From Flavobacterium sp. NRK F7 (GTDB taxonomy: Bacteria > Bacteroidota > Bacteroidia > Flavobacteriales > Flavobacteriaceae): 64,000 nucleotides of DNA. Numbering within the stretch: position 1 is the first letter of the stretch; each line of letters starts with the position of its first letter. The notes under the pieces are model-generated. The model had not been told where the DNA came from. It made no database searches and worked only from the letters and a program-made list of their open reading frames with translations. The stretch lies in assembly GCF_024054195.1 (NCBI RefSeq), contig NZ_JAMXLB010000001.1, forward strand, positions 2,717,524 to 2,781,523, in the 5' to 3' direction. Both the position numbers and the translations under genes were made by a program. Positions 1-9,604 of this stretch are shown one piece after another.

Positions 1-1299
1 ATAACGTGTCCTATGTGGCGGAATAACGAAGATTTTCTCACTCATTTCTTTGGTGATTTCAAAAGTAGAGTGTAAATCAATTCCTGTTTTGTCGACAATT
101 TTATCCATAATCGCTTTGTACAGCGAGTTCATTCCAGGATCGTTAAATTGAGACGCAATAGTTCCAAAGACAGGCATATCATCTGGATTGGCATCCCAAA
201 GGTTATGATTGCGTTGGTATTGTTTTTTTACATCACGAATAGCGTCTAAAGCCCCTCTCTTGTCGAATTTATTTAGTGCTACCAAATCTGCGAAATCCAA
301 CATATCAATTTTTTCCAATTGTGTAGCTGCACCAAATTCAGGTGTCATTACATACAATGAAACATCAGAGTGGTCCATAATTTCAGTATCGGATTGCCCA
401 ATACCTGAAGTTTCCAATACAATTAAGTCGTATTTAGCCGCTTTTAAAACTTGGATTGCTTCTGCTACATATTTTGATAAGGCTAAATTGGATTGACGTG
501 TTGCTAGCGAACGCATGTATACTCTAGGATTGTTGATGGCATTCATACGAATACGATCTCCTAATAAAGCACCACCCGTTTTACGTTTAGATGGGTCAAC
601 TGAAATTAAACCAATTGTTTTTTCAGGAAAATCAATTAAAAAACGACGCACTAATTCATCAACTAAAGACGATTTACCAGCACCACCAGTTCCAGTGATT
701 CCTAAAACTGGGGTAGTTGATGTTTGGTTTTCTTGATGTATTTTGTCTAAAGTGGCTTTCGCTATTTCAGGGAAATTTTCAGCGGCAGAAATTACACGCG
801 CAATATCTCGTGAATTTTTATTCGTTAAATGATCTGCTTCTCCATTTAAAGCATCTCCAATAGGAAAATCAGAACGTTTTACTAAATCATTAATCATTCC
901 TTGTAATCCCATGGCACGACCATCGTCTGGAGAATAGATTTTTTCAATTCCATATTCGTGCAATTCTTCAATTTCAGAAGGAAGAATAACACCTCCACCA
1001 CCAGCAAAAATTTTGATATGACTTGCCCCTTTTTCATTTAGCAAATCAAACATATATTTTAAATATTCGGTATGACCACCTTGGTAAGAAGTCATAGCAA
1101 TTGCATTGGCATCTTCTTGAATAGCCGTATTCACTACTTCTTCCACACTTCTATCATGACCTAAATGAATGACTTCACATCCAGTTGCTTGGATGATTCT
1201 TCTCATGATATTGATTGCTGCATCATGGCCATCAAAAAGTGAAGCTGCAGTAACAATTCTTACTTTATTTACAGGAATATAAGGTTGTTGTTGTTCCAT
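1..1299 (-). CDS. icmF: Fused isobutyryl-CoA mutase IcmF, N-terminal 433 residues (gene runs off the left edge)
   Basis: I translated this frame from the ATG at 1299 down to base 1, and it stays open. It encodes the cobalamin-binding domain (DGHD at residues 23-26, with H25 as the probable lower cobalt ligand), followed by a MeaB-like G-protein domain with a P-loop ([12 protein letters not shown], about residues 200-211) and an NKFD base-recognition motif further on. A B12 domain followed by a MeaB-like GTPase in one chain is diagnostic of IcmF, which isomerises isobutyryl-CoA and n-butyryl-CoA (or related acyl-CoAs). The TIM-barrel mutase domain would lie beyond the window. A housekeeping promoter with -7 TAAATTTG lies just upstream on the minus strand. 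Substrate specificity cannot be read from this part. Confidence 0.93.
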   Translation of the reverse strand, partial: MEQQQPYIPVNKVRIVTAASLFDGHDAAINIMRRIIQATGCEVIHLGHDRSVEEVVNTAIQEDANAIAMTSYQGGHTEYLKYMFDLLNEKGASHIKIFAGGGGVILPSEIEELHEYGIEKIYSPDDGRAMGLQGMINDLVKRSDFPIGDALNGEADHLTNKNSRDIARVISAAENFPEIAKATLDKIHQENQTSTTPVLGITGTGGAGKSSLVDELVRRFLIDFPEKTIGLISVDPSKRKTGGALLGDRIRMNAINNPRVYMRSLATRQSNLALSKYVAEAIQVLKAAKYDLIVLETSGIGQSDTEIMDHSDVSLYVMTPEFGAATQLEKIDMLDFADLVALNKFDKRGALDAIRDVKKQYQRNHNLWDANPDDMPVFGTIASQFNDPGMNSLYKAIMDKIVDKTGIDLHSTFEITKEMSEKIFVIPPHRTRY

Positions 1300-1427
1300 T
1301 TGTAATTTTATCTCAAATTTAAGGGTGCAATTTACGAATTTAATAAATTTCTTTGCTTATTTCTCTACAGAATTTCGTGCTAAAAAAAAAGGCATTATAT
1401 TTGAAGAAAAGTCCTAAAATAGTACAC

Positions 1428-2138
1428 ATGAAAAAAATTGCATTTTGCGTATTGGCATTTATTAGTATCAGTTGTTCCGAGTTACAACAAGTAGTGAATC
1501 AATTACCTCAAGGTCCTGGTGGATTAAGTCAATTAGATATTGCGAATGGTTTGAAAGAAGCCTTAGACAATGGAATTGACAAACAAGTTACCAAATTAAC
1601 CGCTGTAGATGGTTTTTACAAAAATGAATTGGTAAAAATTTTATTACCTCAAGAGTTACAAAAAGTAGACAAAGGTTTGAGAGATATTGGTTTATCTAAA
1701 TTAGCTGATGAAGGTCTAAAAGTTTTAAATCGTGCCGCAGAAGATGCTGTTAAAGAAGCGACTCCTATTTTTGTGGATGCGGTAAAACAAATGACATTTA
1801 ATGATGCAAAAAATATTCTAATGGGAGACAATAGAGCGGCTACTTCTTATTTAGAAAGTACCACTTCAAGTGCGTTGTATAGTAAATTCAATCCTGTGAT
1901 TAAGAATTCTTTCTCAAAAGTAGGTGCGGATAAAGTTTGGGCAAATATTATAACCAAATACAACAGTATTCCTTTTGTAAATCAGGTTAATCCAGACTTA
2001 ACAGACTATACTACTAATAAAGCTATGGAAGGCGTATTTAAAATGATTGCCATTGAAGAAGGAAATATTAGAACTCAGTTAAGTTCGAGAACCTCAGATT
2101 TATTAAAAAGAGTATTTGCTTTACAAGATAATAAGTAA
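1428..2138 (+). CDS. DUF4197 domain lipoprotein
   Basis: This is a 236-residue protein when started at the ATG at 1428. An upstream in-frame ATG at 1353 would place 25 residues before the signal peptide and lies upstream of the promoter, so I reject it. The N-terminus is a lipoprotein signal with the lipobox ISC|S, and the body is the helical DUF4197 family, whose function is unknown. A -7 element TATATTTG at 1396-1403 lies 25 bp before the chosen start, which also supports it. The gene is single, divergent from icmF. A hairpin terminator follows after about 130 bp. Confidence 0.85.
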   Translation: MKKIAFCVLAFISISCSELQQVVNQLPQGPGGLSQLDIANGLKEALDNGIDKQVTKLTAVDGFYKNELVKILLPQELQKVDKGLRDIGLSKLADEGLKVLNRAAEDAVKEATPIFVDAVKQMTFNDAKNILMGDNRAATSYLESTTSSALYSKFNPVIKNSFSKVGADKVWANIITKYNSIPFVNQVNPDLTDYTTNKAMEGVFKMIAIEEGNIRTQLSSRTSDLLKRVFALQDNK

Positions 2139-2204
2139 TTAAATTTTAATATTCAATAACATATATATAACACATTGTTAACACACCTTGGTCGAAAATA
2201 GTCG

Positions 2205-2297
2205 GATATTTGCAGAGTTAAAAGTAACAAATCTCATATTTGTTTGGTTAAGGTTAGTTAAAAAAATTACCACGTTTTTCGAAACGTGGTTTTTTTA
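2205..2297 (+). ncRNA. Possible short transcript (small RNA or leader) ending in a hairpin terminator
   Basis: Between two convergent genes there is a near-consensus -7 element, GATATTTG (2205-2212), followed about 57 bp later by a perfect 8 bp hairpin with a T run. There is no ORF in between. Together these could delimit an RNA of about 80 nt starting near 2218. The -33 region is weak: TTG at 2188-2190 is only 14 bp away. The hairpin alone is explained by termination of the flanking genes, so this is a low-confidence call. Confidence 0.25.
2270..2297. terminator. Bidirectional hairpin terminator
   Basis: The stem CCACGTTT / AAACGTGG encloses a TTCG loop and is followed by a T run on the plus strand. 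The minus strand also has a run of T after the stem. It separates the convergent DUF4197 and BtuF-like genes. Confidence 0.85.
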
Positions 2298-2321
2298 TGC
2301 TTCAAATTTTCAACTTATTTA

Positions 2322-3122
2322 CTAGGCGATTTTCTCGTGTACTTTTTTAAAATAATCAAAAGCCTTTACCAATCGGCTTCCGTACCAAGAAAACATTTCT
2401 CCATCAACAAATACGGTTTTTGCATGATGGGTTGCTCTACCTATTTCAAAAGCATGATCGTCTTTAAAAGGAAAAGGTTCGGAAGATAAAAAAACATAAT
2501 CCGGATCACCTTCTAATCTAATTTTTCTGAGTTCGACTTCAGGATAACGGCTTTCTTTATTTTCATAAATGTTTTTAAAATGATTTACGTGTAATAATTC
2601 ATTGATGAAAGTATTATTTCCTGCAACCATATAAGGATTTGCCCAAATAAAGTAAGCCGCTTTTTTAATGGGTTTGTCAGCAATATATTTTTTAAAATCT
2701 TCCCAAGCAAAATGGGTTTTATCAATCCATTTTCTAGCTTCCGTTCGTTTATTAAAGAGCAAGCCAAAATCATCAATCATTTTCAAATTATCTTCAATAG
2801 TCAGAATATCGGTAACCCAAACCGGACAAACACTACTTAATTCTTCCACTATTTCTTTGGTATTTTCTTCTTTGTTACAAATAATAATATCAGGATTTAA
2901 GGCTTTGATTTTATCTATTTTTATCGCTTTGGTACCACCAACAATCGTTTTGGTCGCTTTTAAATGATACGGATGTATGCAAAATTTTGTAATCCCTACC
3001 AAATTATCTTCCAAACCTAAATCATATAATAATTCGGTTTGAGAAGGCACTAAAGAGATGATGCGTTTGGGTGTATATTCAAATAGATGTTTTGTTCCTA
3101 TTTGATCTATTAATTCTTTCAT
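2322..3122 (-). CDS. Helical-backbone metal/cobalamin receptor (BtuF-like), no signal peptide
   Basis: The 266-residue protein belongs to the BtuF/TroA-like periplasmic-binding superfamily: it opens with RIISLVPSQTELLYDLGL and has the two-lobe arrangement with a central helix. Family members normally bind vitamin B12 or haem/siderophores outside the cytoplasm for an ABC importer. This one starts directly with the mature domain (MKELIDQIG) and has no signal peptide or lipobox, and no permease or ATPase gene is adjacent. It overlaps the upstream membrane-protein gene by 4 bp (3119-3122), so the two are translationally coupled. The B12-dependent icmF nearby hints at cobalamin, but the ligand is not provable from sequence. 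Confidence 0.75.
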   Translation of the reverse strand: MKELIDQIGTKHLFEYTPKRIISLVPSQTELLYDLGLEDNLVGITKFCIHPYHLKATKTIVGGTKAIKIDKIKALNPDIIICNKEENTKEIVEELSSVCPVWVTDILTIEDNLKMIDDFGLLFNKRTEARKWIDKTHFAWEDFKKYIADKPIKKAAYFIWANPYMVAGNNTFINELLHVNHFKNIYENKESRYPEVELRKIRLEGDPDYVFLSSEPFPFKDDHAFEIGRATHHAKTVFVDGEMFSWYGSRLVKAFDYFKKVHEKIA

Positions 3123-3622
3123 TTTTTATCTAAAAAAAGACTAATTCTTTTATAATTTGTAATCAAAATTAATCCTAAAACTAAATTGATAATGGCAGTA
3201 CTAAAACTAAAATAATTGACTTCATTACCCATAATTCCATGATTAGAAACTTTCATTTTAAAAATTGCAATAATTTCAAATAGAAAATTGGGAAAATAAT
3301 CAATCAATAAGAAGCCACCAATAAGTATAATGGCTAATTTTAAAATTTGTTCGTTAGAAAAATTACCCAAAACAATTGTATCAGTATCAAAACCTTTATC
3401 TAATTCTAATTTATCTATGATATAATCTGCTTTAAATAGCAATATATAAAACAATACTAATAATAAAATTACAGAACCAACTATTACAAGTTGAATCCAA
3501 CTTTCATCTCTATATATAAAAACATTACTTATATTTTGAGGAATAAAAGTAAATAAGGTAATTATTAAGGAATACAATCCAAAAATTTTAATTAGCAATC
3601 TGAAAAAATCTCTTTTTGTCAT
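3119..3622 (-). CDS. Hypothetical four-helix membrane protein
   Basis: The 167-residue protein has four hydrophobic stretches, at about residues 10-28, 45-65, 93-115 and 140-158. The loop between the second and third is acidic. I do not recognise the family. Its start overlaps the pyrF stop by one base (TAATG) and its end overlaps the BtuF-like gene by 4 bp, so all three are likely translated from one mRNA. Nothing in the sequence gives a function. Confidence 0.7.
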   Translation of the reverse strand: MTKRDFFRLLIKIFGLYSLIITLFTFIPQNISNVFIYRDESWIQLVIVGSVILLLVLFYILLFKADYIIDKLELDKGFDTDTIVLGNFSNEQILKLAIILIGGFLLIDYFPNFLFEIIAIFKMKVSNHGIMGNEVNYFSFSTAIINLVLGLILITNYKRISLFLDKK

Positions 3623-4443
3623 TATTTTTTATGTAATAGAATTGTTTCCATTTCTTGTTGTAATTTCATTGCTTCTGCTCGTGCTTTTTCGGCAAAATCT
3701 TCTTGATTGGACGCATAAAGAATTCCTCTGGAAGAATTAATTAATAATCCGACATTTTCATTCATTCCATATTTACACACTTCAGACAAACTTCCGCCTT
3801 GTGCGCCTACACCAGGGACTAACAGGAAACTTTCTGGTACAATTTTTCTGATTTCAGTAAAATATTCTGCTTTTGTAGCACCCACCACATACATTAAATT
3901 TTCAGCATTTTTCCATTTTTTGGAAGTTTCTAATACTTGTTTGTACAATTCCTTATCTTTTACTTGCAACGTTTGAAAATCAAAAGCACCTTCGTTAGAC
4001 GTTAATGCTAACATAATCGTATGCTTGTTTTCAAATGCTAAAAAGGGTTCTACAGAATCTTTTCCCATATAGGGTCCCACTGTAACACTATCAAATGCTA
4101 AGTCTTCAAAAAAAGCCTTGGCATACATAGAAGATGTATTTCCAATATCTCCTCTTTTTGCATCGGCTATCGTAAAAAGATCAGGATAGTTATCATTAAG
4201 GTATTGTATGGTTTTTTGCAAAGATTGCCATCCTTTTATTCCATAAGCTTCGTAAAAGGCCGTGTTTGGTTTATACGAAACACATACATCATGTGTGGCA
4301 TCGATAATGGCTTTATTAAATTCAAAAATGGGATCTTCTTTTTCTAATAAAAATACAGGGATTTTGTTGAGATCAACATCCAAACCAATACATAAAAAAG
4401 ATTTTTTGGCTTGAATTTGATGAACAAGTTGTGTTGTTGTCAT
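3622..4443 (-). CDS. pyrF: Orotidine 5'-phosphate decarboxylase (type 2)
   Basis: This enzyme decarboxylates OMP to UMP in the last step of de novo pyrimidine synthesis, in the cytosol. The catalytic DAKRGD motif lies at residues 94-99, LDVD at 21-24 contributes to the active site, and the C-terminal VPGVGAQGG is the phosphate-binding segment. The length of 273 residues is right for the longer type 2 class. It is first in a minus-strand run with the membrane protein and the BtuF-like gene. Its leader contains a good -7 element TAGATTTG on the minus strand (4475-4468). Confidence 0.95.
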   Translation of the reverse strand: MTTTQLVHQIQAKKSFLCIGLDVDLNKIPVFLLEKEDPIFEFNKAIIDATHDVCVSYKPNTAFYEAYGIKGWQSLQKTIQYLNDNYPDLFTIADAKRGDIGNTSSMYAKAFFEDLAFDSVTVGPYMGKDSVEPFLAFENKHTIMLALTSNEGAFDFQTLQVKDKELYKQVLETSKKWKNAENLMYVVGATKAEYFTEIRKIVPESFLLVPGVGAQGGSLSEVCKYGMNENVGLLINSSRGILYASNQEDFAEKARAEAMKLQQEMETILLHKK

Positions 4444-4497
4444 GTAAAAAAAATTGTTGTTGTTGCAAATCTACAAAGTTTAAAGCATTAAAATAAA

Positions 4498-4558
4498 TAT
4501 TGTATAAATATCTATTGAAATTATATAAGCAACAATAGGACTACTCACAATAGATTTG
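4498..4558 (+). promoter_or_regulatory. 21-bp tandem-repeat promoter for the 88-residue ORF at 4579
   Basis: Half-site 1 is TATTGTATAAATA at 4498, half-site 2 is AATTATATAAGCA at 4519 (21 bp later), and the -7 element TAGATTTG is at 4551-4558, 32 bp after the start of half-site 2. The -7 element matches TAnnTTTG perfectly. There is no good -33 element at the usual distance, which suggests activator dependence. Confidence 0.75.
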
Positions 4559-4578
4559 TAGTATAAATATAAAACGTT

Positions 4579-4845
4579 ATGAAAACGCTAGTATTATTCA
4601 ATCGATTCTGTATACGCACTTTTTGCATTCTTATTGCAACTTGTACCAATGACCTTGTAATTCACGCCAAACAAGTGAATTATTTTGAAATGTTTTTACT
4701 TTCTTTTGTAGTAGAATGTAAAAGAAGTATCTTAGTGAGTACTACTTACCATACTATGCTACAAAAATTAGCAAAAACAAATACTTCCTTTGATTGGCCT
4801 AAATGGAATAAATTTTCCAATCCATTAACACCCAATAATGCTTAA
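4579..4845 (+). CDS. Small hypothetical protein under a tandem-repeat promoter
   Basis: The 88-residue ORF begins with a hydrophobic stretch rich in cysteine (RFCIRTFCILIATC) and ends with a basic, tryptophan-containing tail. I recognise no family. What supports it is the promoter: a perfect -7 element ends 20 bp before the ATG and carries the operator pair seen at ten other promoters here, and no other ORF lies between it and the convergent pdeM gene at 4868. Alternatively the transcript could be non-coding or act antisense to pdeM. Confidence 0.45.
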   Translation: MKTLVLFNRFCIRTFCILIATCTNDLVIHAKQVNYFEMFLLSFVVECKRSILVSTTYHTMLQKLAKTNTSFDWPKWNKFSNPLTPNNA

Positions 4846-4867
4846 ATACATAAGATGAATTACGTTT

Positions 4868-5503
4868 TTAAACTAAGTTCACTTCAATTACTTCATTAGG
4901 GGTGAGTACATAAACTTTATCGTTTGTTGAAGGTTTTAGCGTATAATTTCCGGTAAATTCTCCAAAAGAAGGCAAAATCAGCTGGTTAGGTTTTCTAAAA
5001 TAACAGGGTATTTTTAAATATTGTTTTCCAAGTCCAGATAAAACCACTCTTGGATGAATGTGACCACAGAAATTAAATAGATTATCCGTTTCCATTGGGT
5101 GATGCGTTAAAAGAAAATCATCTATTTGTAAGCGCTCCACAACCTCAACATGAAGATTTTCATAAAATTGTTTGGCAACAATGTCGTGATTTCCTTCGAT
5201 TAAAATAATTTTTTGGGATATTAATTGGACCCAATTATCAAAATAATACCATTCACTATTTAAAGTACTGTGAAACAAATCTCCTAGGAAAATAATTTTT
5301 TGAGGTTGGTACAAATCCAATAACTCATTTAATTTTTCAAAATTTTTGGGAATAGCCGAATTAGGAATAGCAAATCCATTTTTTCTAAAATGCGATATTT
5401 TCCCCAAATGCAAATCTGAAATTAAAAGAATATTTCTATCCTTCCAATATAAACTCCCATAAGGATGCAATGTAAAAACTTGTTTCTTAATTGTAATATT
5501 CAT
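4868..5503 (-). CDS. pdeM: Ligase-associated DNA damage response endonuclease PdeM
   Basis: The 211-residue calcineurin-like metallophosphoesterase has all metal-binding motifs: SDLHLG (D30, H32), GDLFH (74-78), GNHD (104-107), and the late HH and GHIHP histidines. In this family context it is the Mn-dependent DNase/phosphodiesterase of the Lhr-Lig-Exo-MPE cluster. It is the last gene of the four-gene operon and starts 15 bp after the helicase stop. No signal peptide is present, in keeping with a cytoplasmic nuclease. Confidence 0.93.
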   Translation of the reverse strand: MNITIKKQVFTLHPYGSLYWKDRNILLISDLHLGKISHFRKNGFAIPNSAIPKNFEKLNELLDLYQPQKIIFLGDLFHSTLNSEWYYFDNWVQLISQKIILIEGNHDIVAKQFYENLHVEVVERLQIDDFLLTHHPMETDNLFNFCGHIHPRVVLSGLGKQYLKIPCYFRKPNQLILPSFGEFTGNYTLKPSTNDKVYVLTPNEVIEVNLV

Positions 5504-5518
5504 AAAAGCATCTCCTTA

Positions 5519-7981
5519 TTAAACTTTTAAATAACTCGCTGTCATTTTTGCGATGCGTTCTGCTAAAGTTTCACTTGATAATTTTTCTCTCAATCGATCT
5601 GTTATTATTGGAAAACTGAAAGGTGTTGGTTTTTCACATCTTTTAATCATGATTTCCTGCTTATTAATTCTTTCCAAAGCTTGTATTAATCTTCCTTCTT
5701 CTAATTGGTGTTCAAAGGTTTCCAAATAAGCTTGTCGTAACAACAAGTTATCGGGTTCATAGTCTCTAAAAACTTCAAATAACAATTGAGAACCACTTTG
5801 CAAATGCTTGGTTTTTACAGGTTGTCCTGGTCTTCCTGTAAATACTAAACCCGCAATAACTGCAATATCTCTAAATTTTCGTCTTGCCATTTCCGTAGCA
5901 TTCAAACTACTTTGTAAATCGTCATGCAAATGAGAAGTACTGAATAAATTATTATCAAAAAGTGCTTCTAAATCTAGTATTTTATCGGAAAGTAATTCAA
6001 ATCCGTAATCATTATAGGCTAACGAAAATGATATGGGGGACAATAAACTAATTCGATACGATAAAAGACTAGCTAATGCTTCATGGACGAATCGACCTTC
6101 GAACGGATAAAAAATCGTATGATACCCTTCTCTTGTTTTAAAAGTTTCAATAAGAAACTGATTATCATTAGGAATACTACTTTCTTTTTGCTGTCTTTCA
6201 AAAACAGGTTGTAACGCTTTCAATTCTGGAGTTAACACTCCTTTATTCACTTTGTATAATTCTTGTCGGAGTAATTCACTCATTTGAGCGGAAAAAGTCA
6301 TTCTGCCACCCATCCAACTCACCGATTTCGATTCTTTTTTACTATTGGCCAATTTCACTAAAACAATCATATTTTTTATAGAATGAAATTCTAGTTTTCT
6401 ACCTGCAAATATAAAAGTATCTCCTCTTTGCAACTTAGACGCAAACCATTCTTCAATAGAACCAATATAACCACCACTTAAAAATTTAACATTCAATACT
6501 GCATCACTAACAATAGTTCCTATTTGCATGCGATGCTGCATGGCGATTCGCTTATTATTAATTTTAAACAAACCGTTTGCCTCTATTTCCACTTTTTTGA
6601 ATTCATCATAAGCTTGCAAACTTTGACTTCCTTTGGTTATAAAATTTAAAATCCAGAGCCATTCAACATCTGAAATATTTTGATAACAAAAAGTCTGTTT
6701 TATTTCTTCGAAAATTTCATTGGGATAAAATCCGTCCGCAACAGCCAGCGTATTTAAATATTGAATTAAAACATCATAGCAGTTTAAATACGGAATTCTG
6801 TCTTCTACTATAGTTTCCGCTGCCGCTTTTTTTAAAGCAGAAGCTTCTATTAATTCCATAGCATGAGTGGCTAAAAAATAAATAACGCTTTCTTTTCCGG
6901 GCTGATGACCACTTCTGCCTGCTCTTTGTAAAAATCGTGCGACTCCTTTAGGTCCACCTACTTGAATAATGGTTTCAACTGGAGCAAAGTCTACTCCTAA
7001 ATCCAAACTAGAAGTACAGACTACCAACTTTAATTCTTCATTTTTAATAGCGTTTTCAACCCAAATTCGGGTTTCTTTAGCAATACTTCCATGATGCATC
7101 GCAATTTCACCAGCAAATTCTGGATAATGATCTAATATCGATTGAAACCAGATTTCGCATTGTGAACGTGTATTGGTAAAAAGTAAGGTCGTTTTACTGT
7201 TACGAATGATTTGCACCGTCTCATCTAATAAATGTAACCCCATATGACCTCTCCAAGGATAGGTTTCCATCTTCTTAGGAAGTATGGATCGAACGGTTAT
7301 TTTTTTTGAAAGATTGGCTTTGATTAAAACAGAATTTTGAAATGCATCCGTTTCATTTCCGAGCAATACTTCTTGTGCTAATTCTAAGTTACCAATCGTT
7401 GCCGAAATCCCCCAAATTCGCAGATTTTGAGTAATTGATTTTAACCTAGACAAAGCCAGTTCCATTTGTACCCCTCTTTTGCTTCCTAATAATTCGTGCC
7501 ATTCATCAATAACAATAGCAGTACATTGTTCAAAAGTTTGAGCATAGTTTTTGGATCCCAATAACAATTGCAAACTCTCAGGAGTTGTAATTAATAAATC
7601 TGGCATTTTATTTTTCTGTTGGGTTCTTTCTGTGGTTGAAGTATCACCGGTACGAATTCCAACTGTCATTGGAACACCTAAATCTGTAATAACACGTTCC
7701 GCAGCTTGTTTGATTTCTGTGGAAAGTGCTCGCAGAGGTGTAATCCAAATGGCTTTTAATCCAGATTGTTTTTTTATTTTGCCTTTTTCAACTTGTTGAA
7801 TATAATTTAAAATAATGGGGAACCAAAGTGCATAGGTTTTTCCACTGCCTGTAGGTGCATTCAAAAGACCATTTTTACCTTGCAAGAACGCTTTCCATGT
7901 TTGCTTTTGAAAAGCAAACGGTTTCCAGTTTTGTGCTTCGAACCAATTTTCAGCAATTTGATATAAGGTTGCTCTATTCAT
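5519..7981 (-). CDS. Ligase-associated DNA damage response DExH-box helicase (Lhr-core type)
   Basis: The 820-residue SF2 helicase has Walker A APTGSGKT at residues 42-49, a DEWH motif II, SATIGN motif III and QRAGRSGHQPG motif VI, followed by the winged-helix and Lhr-core C-terminal region. Lhr-core proteins are 3'-5' translocases with ATPase activity on ssDNA. The length of about 820 residues, without the extra C-terminal extension of full Lhr, fits the ligase-associated subgroup. It sits 3 bp downstream of the ligase gene and 15 bp upstream of pdeM, which assigns it to the repair module. Confidence 0.94.
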   Translation of the reverse strand: MNRATLYQIAENWFEAQNWKPFAFQKQTWKAFLQGKNGLLNAPTGSGKTYALWFPIILNYIQQVEKGKIKKQSGLKAIWITPLRALSTEIKQAAERVITDLGVPMTVGIRTGDTSTTERTQQKNKMPDLLITTPESLQLLLGSKNYAQTFEQCTAIVIDEWHELLGSKRGVQMELALSRLKSITQNLRIWGISATIGNLELAQEVLLGNETDAFQNSVLIKANLSKKITVRSILPKKMETYPWRGHMGLHLLDETVQIIRNSKTTLLFTNTRSQCEIWFQSILDHYPEFAGEIAMHHGSIAKETRIWVENAIKNEELKLVVCTSSLDLGVDFAPVETIIQVGGPKGVARFLQRAGRSGHQPGKESVIYFLATHAMELIEASALKKAAAETIVEDRIPYLNCYDVLIQYLNTLAVADGFYPNEIFEEIKQTFCYQNISDVEWLWILNFITKGSQSLQAYDEFKKVEIEANGLFKINNKRIAMQHRMQIGTIVSDAVLNVKFLSGGYIGSIEEWFASKLQRGDTFIFAGRKLEFHSIKNMIVLVKLANSKKESKSVSWMGGRMTFSAQMSELLRQELYKVNKGVLTPELKALQPVFERQQKESSIPNDNQFLIETFKTREGYHTIFYPFEGRFVHEALASLLSYRISLLSPISFSLAYNDYGFELLSDKILDLEALFDNNLFSTSHLHDDLQSSLNATEMARRKFRDIAVIAGLVFTGRPGQPVKTKHLQSGSQLLFEVFRDYEPDNLLLRQAYLETFEHQLEEGRLIQALERINKQEIMIKRCEKPTPFSFPIITDRLREKLSSETLAERIAKMTASYLKV

Positions 7982-7984
7982 AAC

Positions 7985-9586
7985 TTAAATAATCATGCTT
8001 TTTAAATCTTCAATAGAATTTGCTTCTTCAATTTTCTTATCTTGACGCCATCTTAAAATTCTGGGAAAACGAGTAGCGATACCACTTTTATGTCTTTTTG
8101 AAAGTGCAATACCTTCAAATCCAATTTCAAATACTAATTGAGGCGTAACACTTCGCACAGGTCCAAATTTATCAATCGTGTTTTTTTTGATAAAATCATC
8201 TACTTTTCTAAATTCTGCATCCGTTAGACCAGAATAAGCTTTGGCAAATGTGACCAATTCTTTTTCCCCTTCTTCATTCTCTTGCCAAAGGGCAAAAGTA
8301 TAATCGGTAAAAAGAGTACTTCTTCTTCCACTTCCTCTCATGGCATAGGTTAAAACTGCATCAATGGTTAAAGGTTCTAATTTCCATTTCCACCAATCTC
8401 CTTTTTTTCTTCCTACTTGATAGGTAGAATCTTTTCTTTTTAACATTAAACCTTCACTTCTTTTTTCTCGAGCTTGCATTCTTTCTGCTGTTACCTCATC
8501 CCACGAGTTGATAATTATTCGCTCTGATAAATAAAAGGGCACTTTTTCATTTTCTAATGTTTGATATAATTTCTCCAATATATCCCGTCGGTATTCGTAA
8601 GAATAATTTCGAAGATCTTTTCCTTCCCATTCTAATACATCATAGGCTTTTAATATAACAGGTGTTTTTTTCAATAGTGCATTAGATATTGTTTTCCTAC
8701 CAATGCGTGTTTGTAAATCGTTAAAAGTACCAATTTGATTGTCTGGAAAAGCTAAAATTTCGGCATCAATAACAGTTCCATTAGGAATTAAACCTATCAA
8801 ATCATGAAATTCAGGATATTTATCGGTCACTAATTCTTCTCCTCTTGACCAAATAAAAATTTGGTCCTCTCTAAAAATAGTTTGAGAACGAATACCATCC
8901 CATTTATGCTCCATATACCAATCCTTTGGATCGCCCAAACTTTCAATTTCTCCTTCTACAGGATACGCTAAGTAAAAAGGATATGGTTTTGAAATATAGT
9001 CACTACTCTTTTCTGAAAGAATCAAATCATGAAACGTTATAGAATTTGGGTCCCAATTTCCCATTAGCTTATAGGCCAAAATGTTTTCATCTATTCCTTC
9101 TGCTTTGGATAAGGCTTTGGTCATTAATTTTTGGCTGACTCCAATTCTAAAACTACCTGTTATTAATTTGGTGAATACAAAACGTTCATAATAGTTCAAA
9201 GCCAACCAATTCTCTTGTAAATAGGTTTTCTTTTCTGCTTCAGGTTTACTTTTTAAGGCTATAATTTCTTGTAAATAAGTAGTCAAACTTTTGGTAGAAT
9301 ATGCTTCATTGGCTGGTATAATTAAAGCAATGGTTTCCGCTAAATCGCCTACAATATGATAACTTTCTTCAAACAACCACATGGGAATGTTAGCGAGTTC
9401 ATTTGCCCAAAGTCGTAACAAAGTAGTATTAACGGGTCTTGGAGGTCGACGATGTGATAAAATAGCTATAGTCCAAACTTTATCTTCTGGAGAAGCTGTT
9501 CTAAAATAGGCAGTTAAAGCCTCTACTTTTACAGTGGTTTTATTAGAACTATCTAGGGTTTTAATTAAGTTGGCAAAATTCCTCAT
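7985..9586 (-). CDS. ATP-dependent DNA ligase of the repair cluster
   Basis: The 533-residue protein has an N-terminal DNA-binding domain (about 1-200), the nucleotidyltransferase core with the adenylated lysine motif KWDG (K228-G231), and a C-terminal OB domain. The long N-terminal domain is like that of mammalian ligase I and archaeal ligases. It would seal nicks using ATP, alongside the NAD-dependent LigA expected elsewhere in the genome. It lies between the exonuclease (18 bp gap) and the helicase (3 bp gap). Assignment to the ligase-associated damage response group rests on motifs plus the operon. Confidence 0.95.
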   Translation of the reverse strand: MRNFANLIKTLDSSNKTTVKVEALTAYFRTASPEDKVWTIAILSHRRPPRPVNTTLLRLWANELANIPMWLFEESYHIVGDLAETIALIIPANEAYSTKSLTTYLQEIIALKSKPEAEKKTYLQENWLALNYYERFVFTKLITGSFRIGVSQKLMTKALSKAEGIDENILAYKLMGNWDPNSITFHDLILSEKSSDYISKPYPFYLAYPVEGEIESLGDPKDWYMEHKWDGIRSQTIFREDQIFIWSRGEELVTDKYPEFHDLIGLIPNGTVIDAEILAFPDNQIGTFNDLQTRIGRKTISNALLKKTPVILKAYDVLEWEGKDLRNYSYEYRRDILEKLYQTLENEKVPFYLSERIIINSWDEVTAERMQAREKRSEGLMLKRKDSTYQVGRKKGDWWKWKLEPLTIDAVLTYAMRGSGRRSTLFTDYTFALWQENEEGEKELVTFAKAYSGLTDAEFRKVDDFIKKNTIDKFGPVRSVTPQLVFEIGFEGIALSKRHKSGIATRFPRILRWRQDKKIEEANSIEDLKSMII

Positions 9587-9604
9587 TGTATCGTTTTTAA
9601 GAAA

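Noticed and set aside
1353..1427. Upstream ATG for the DUF4197 gene
   Set aside because: It would put 25 basic residues before a clear lipoprotein signal and lies upstream of the -7 element at 1396-1403.
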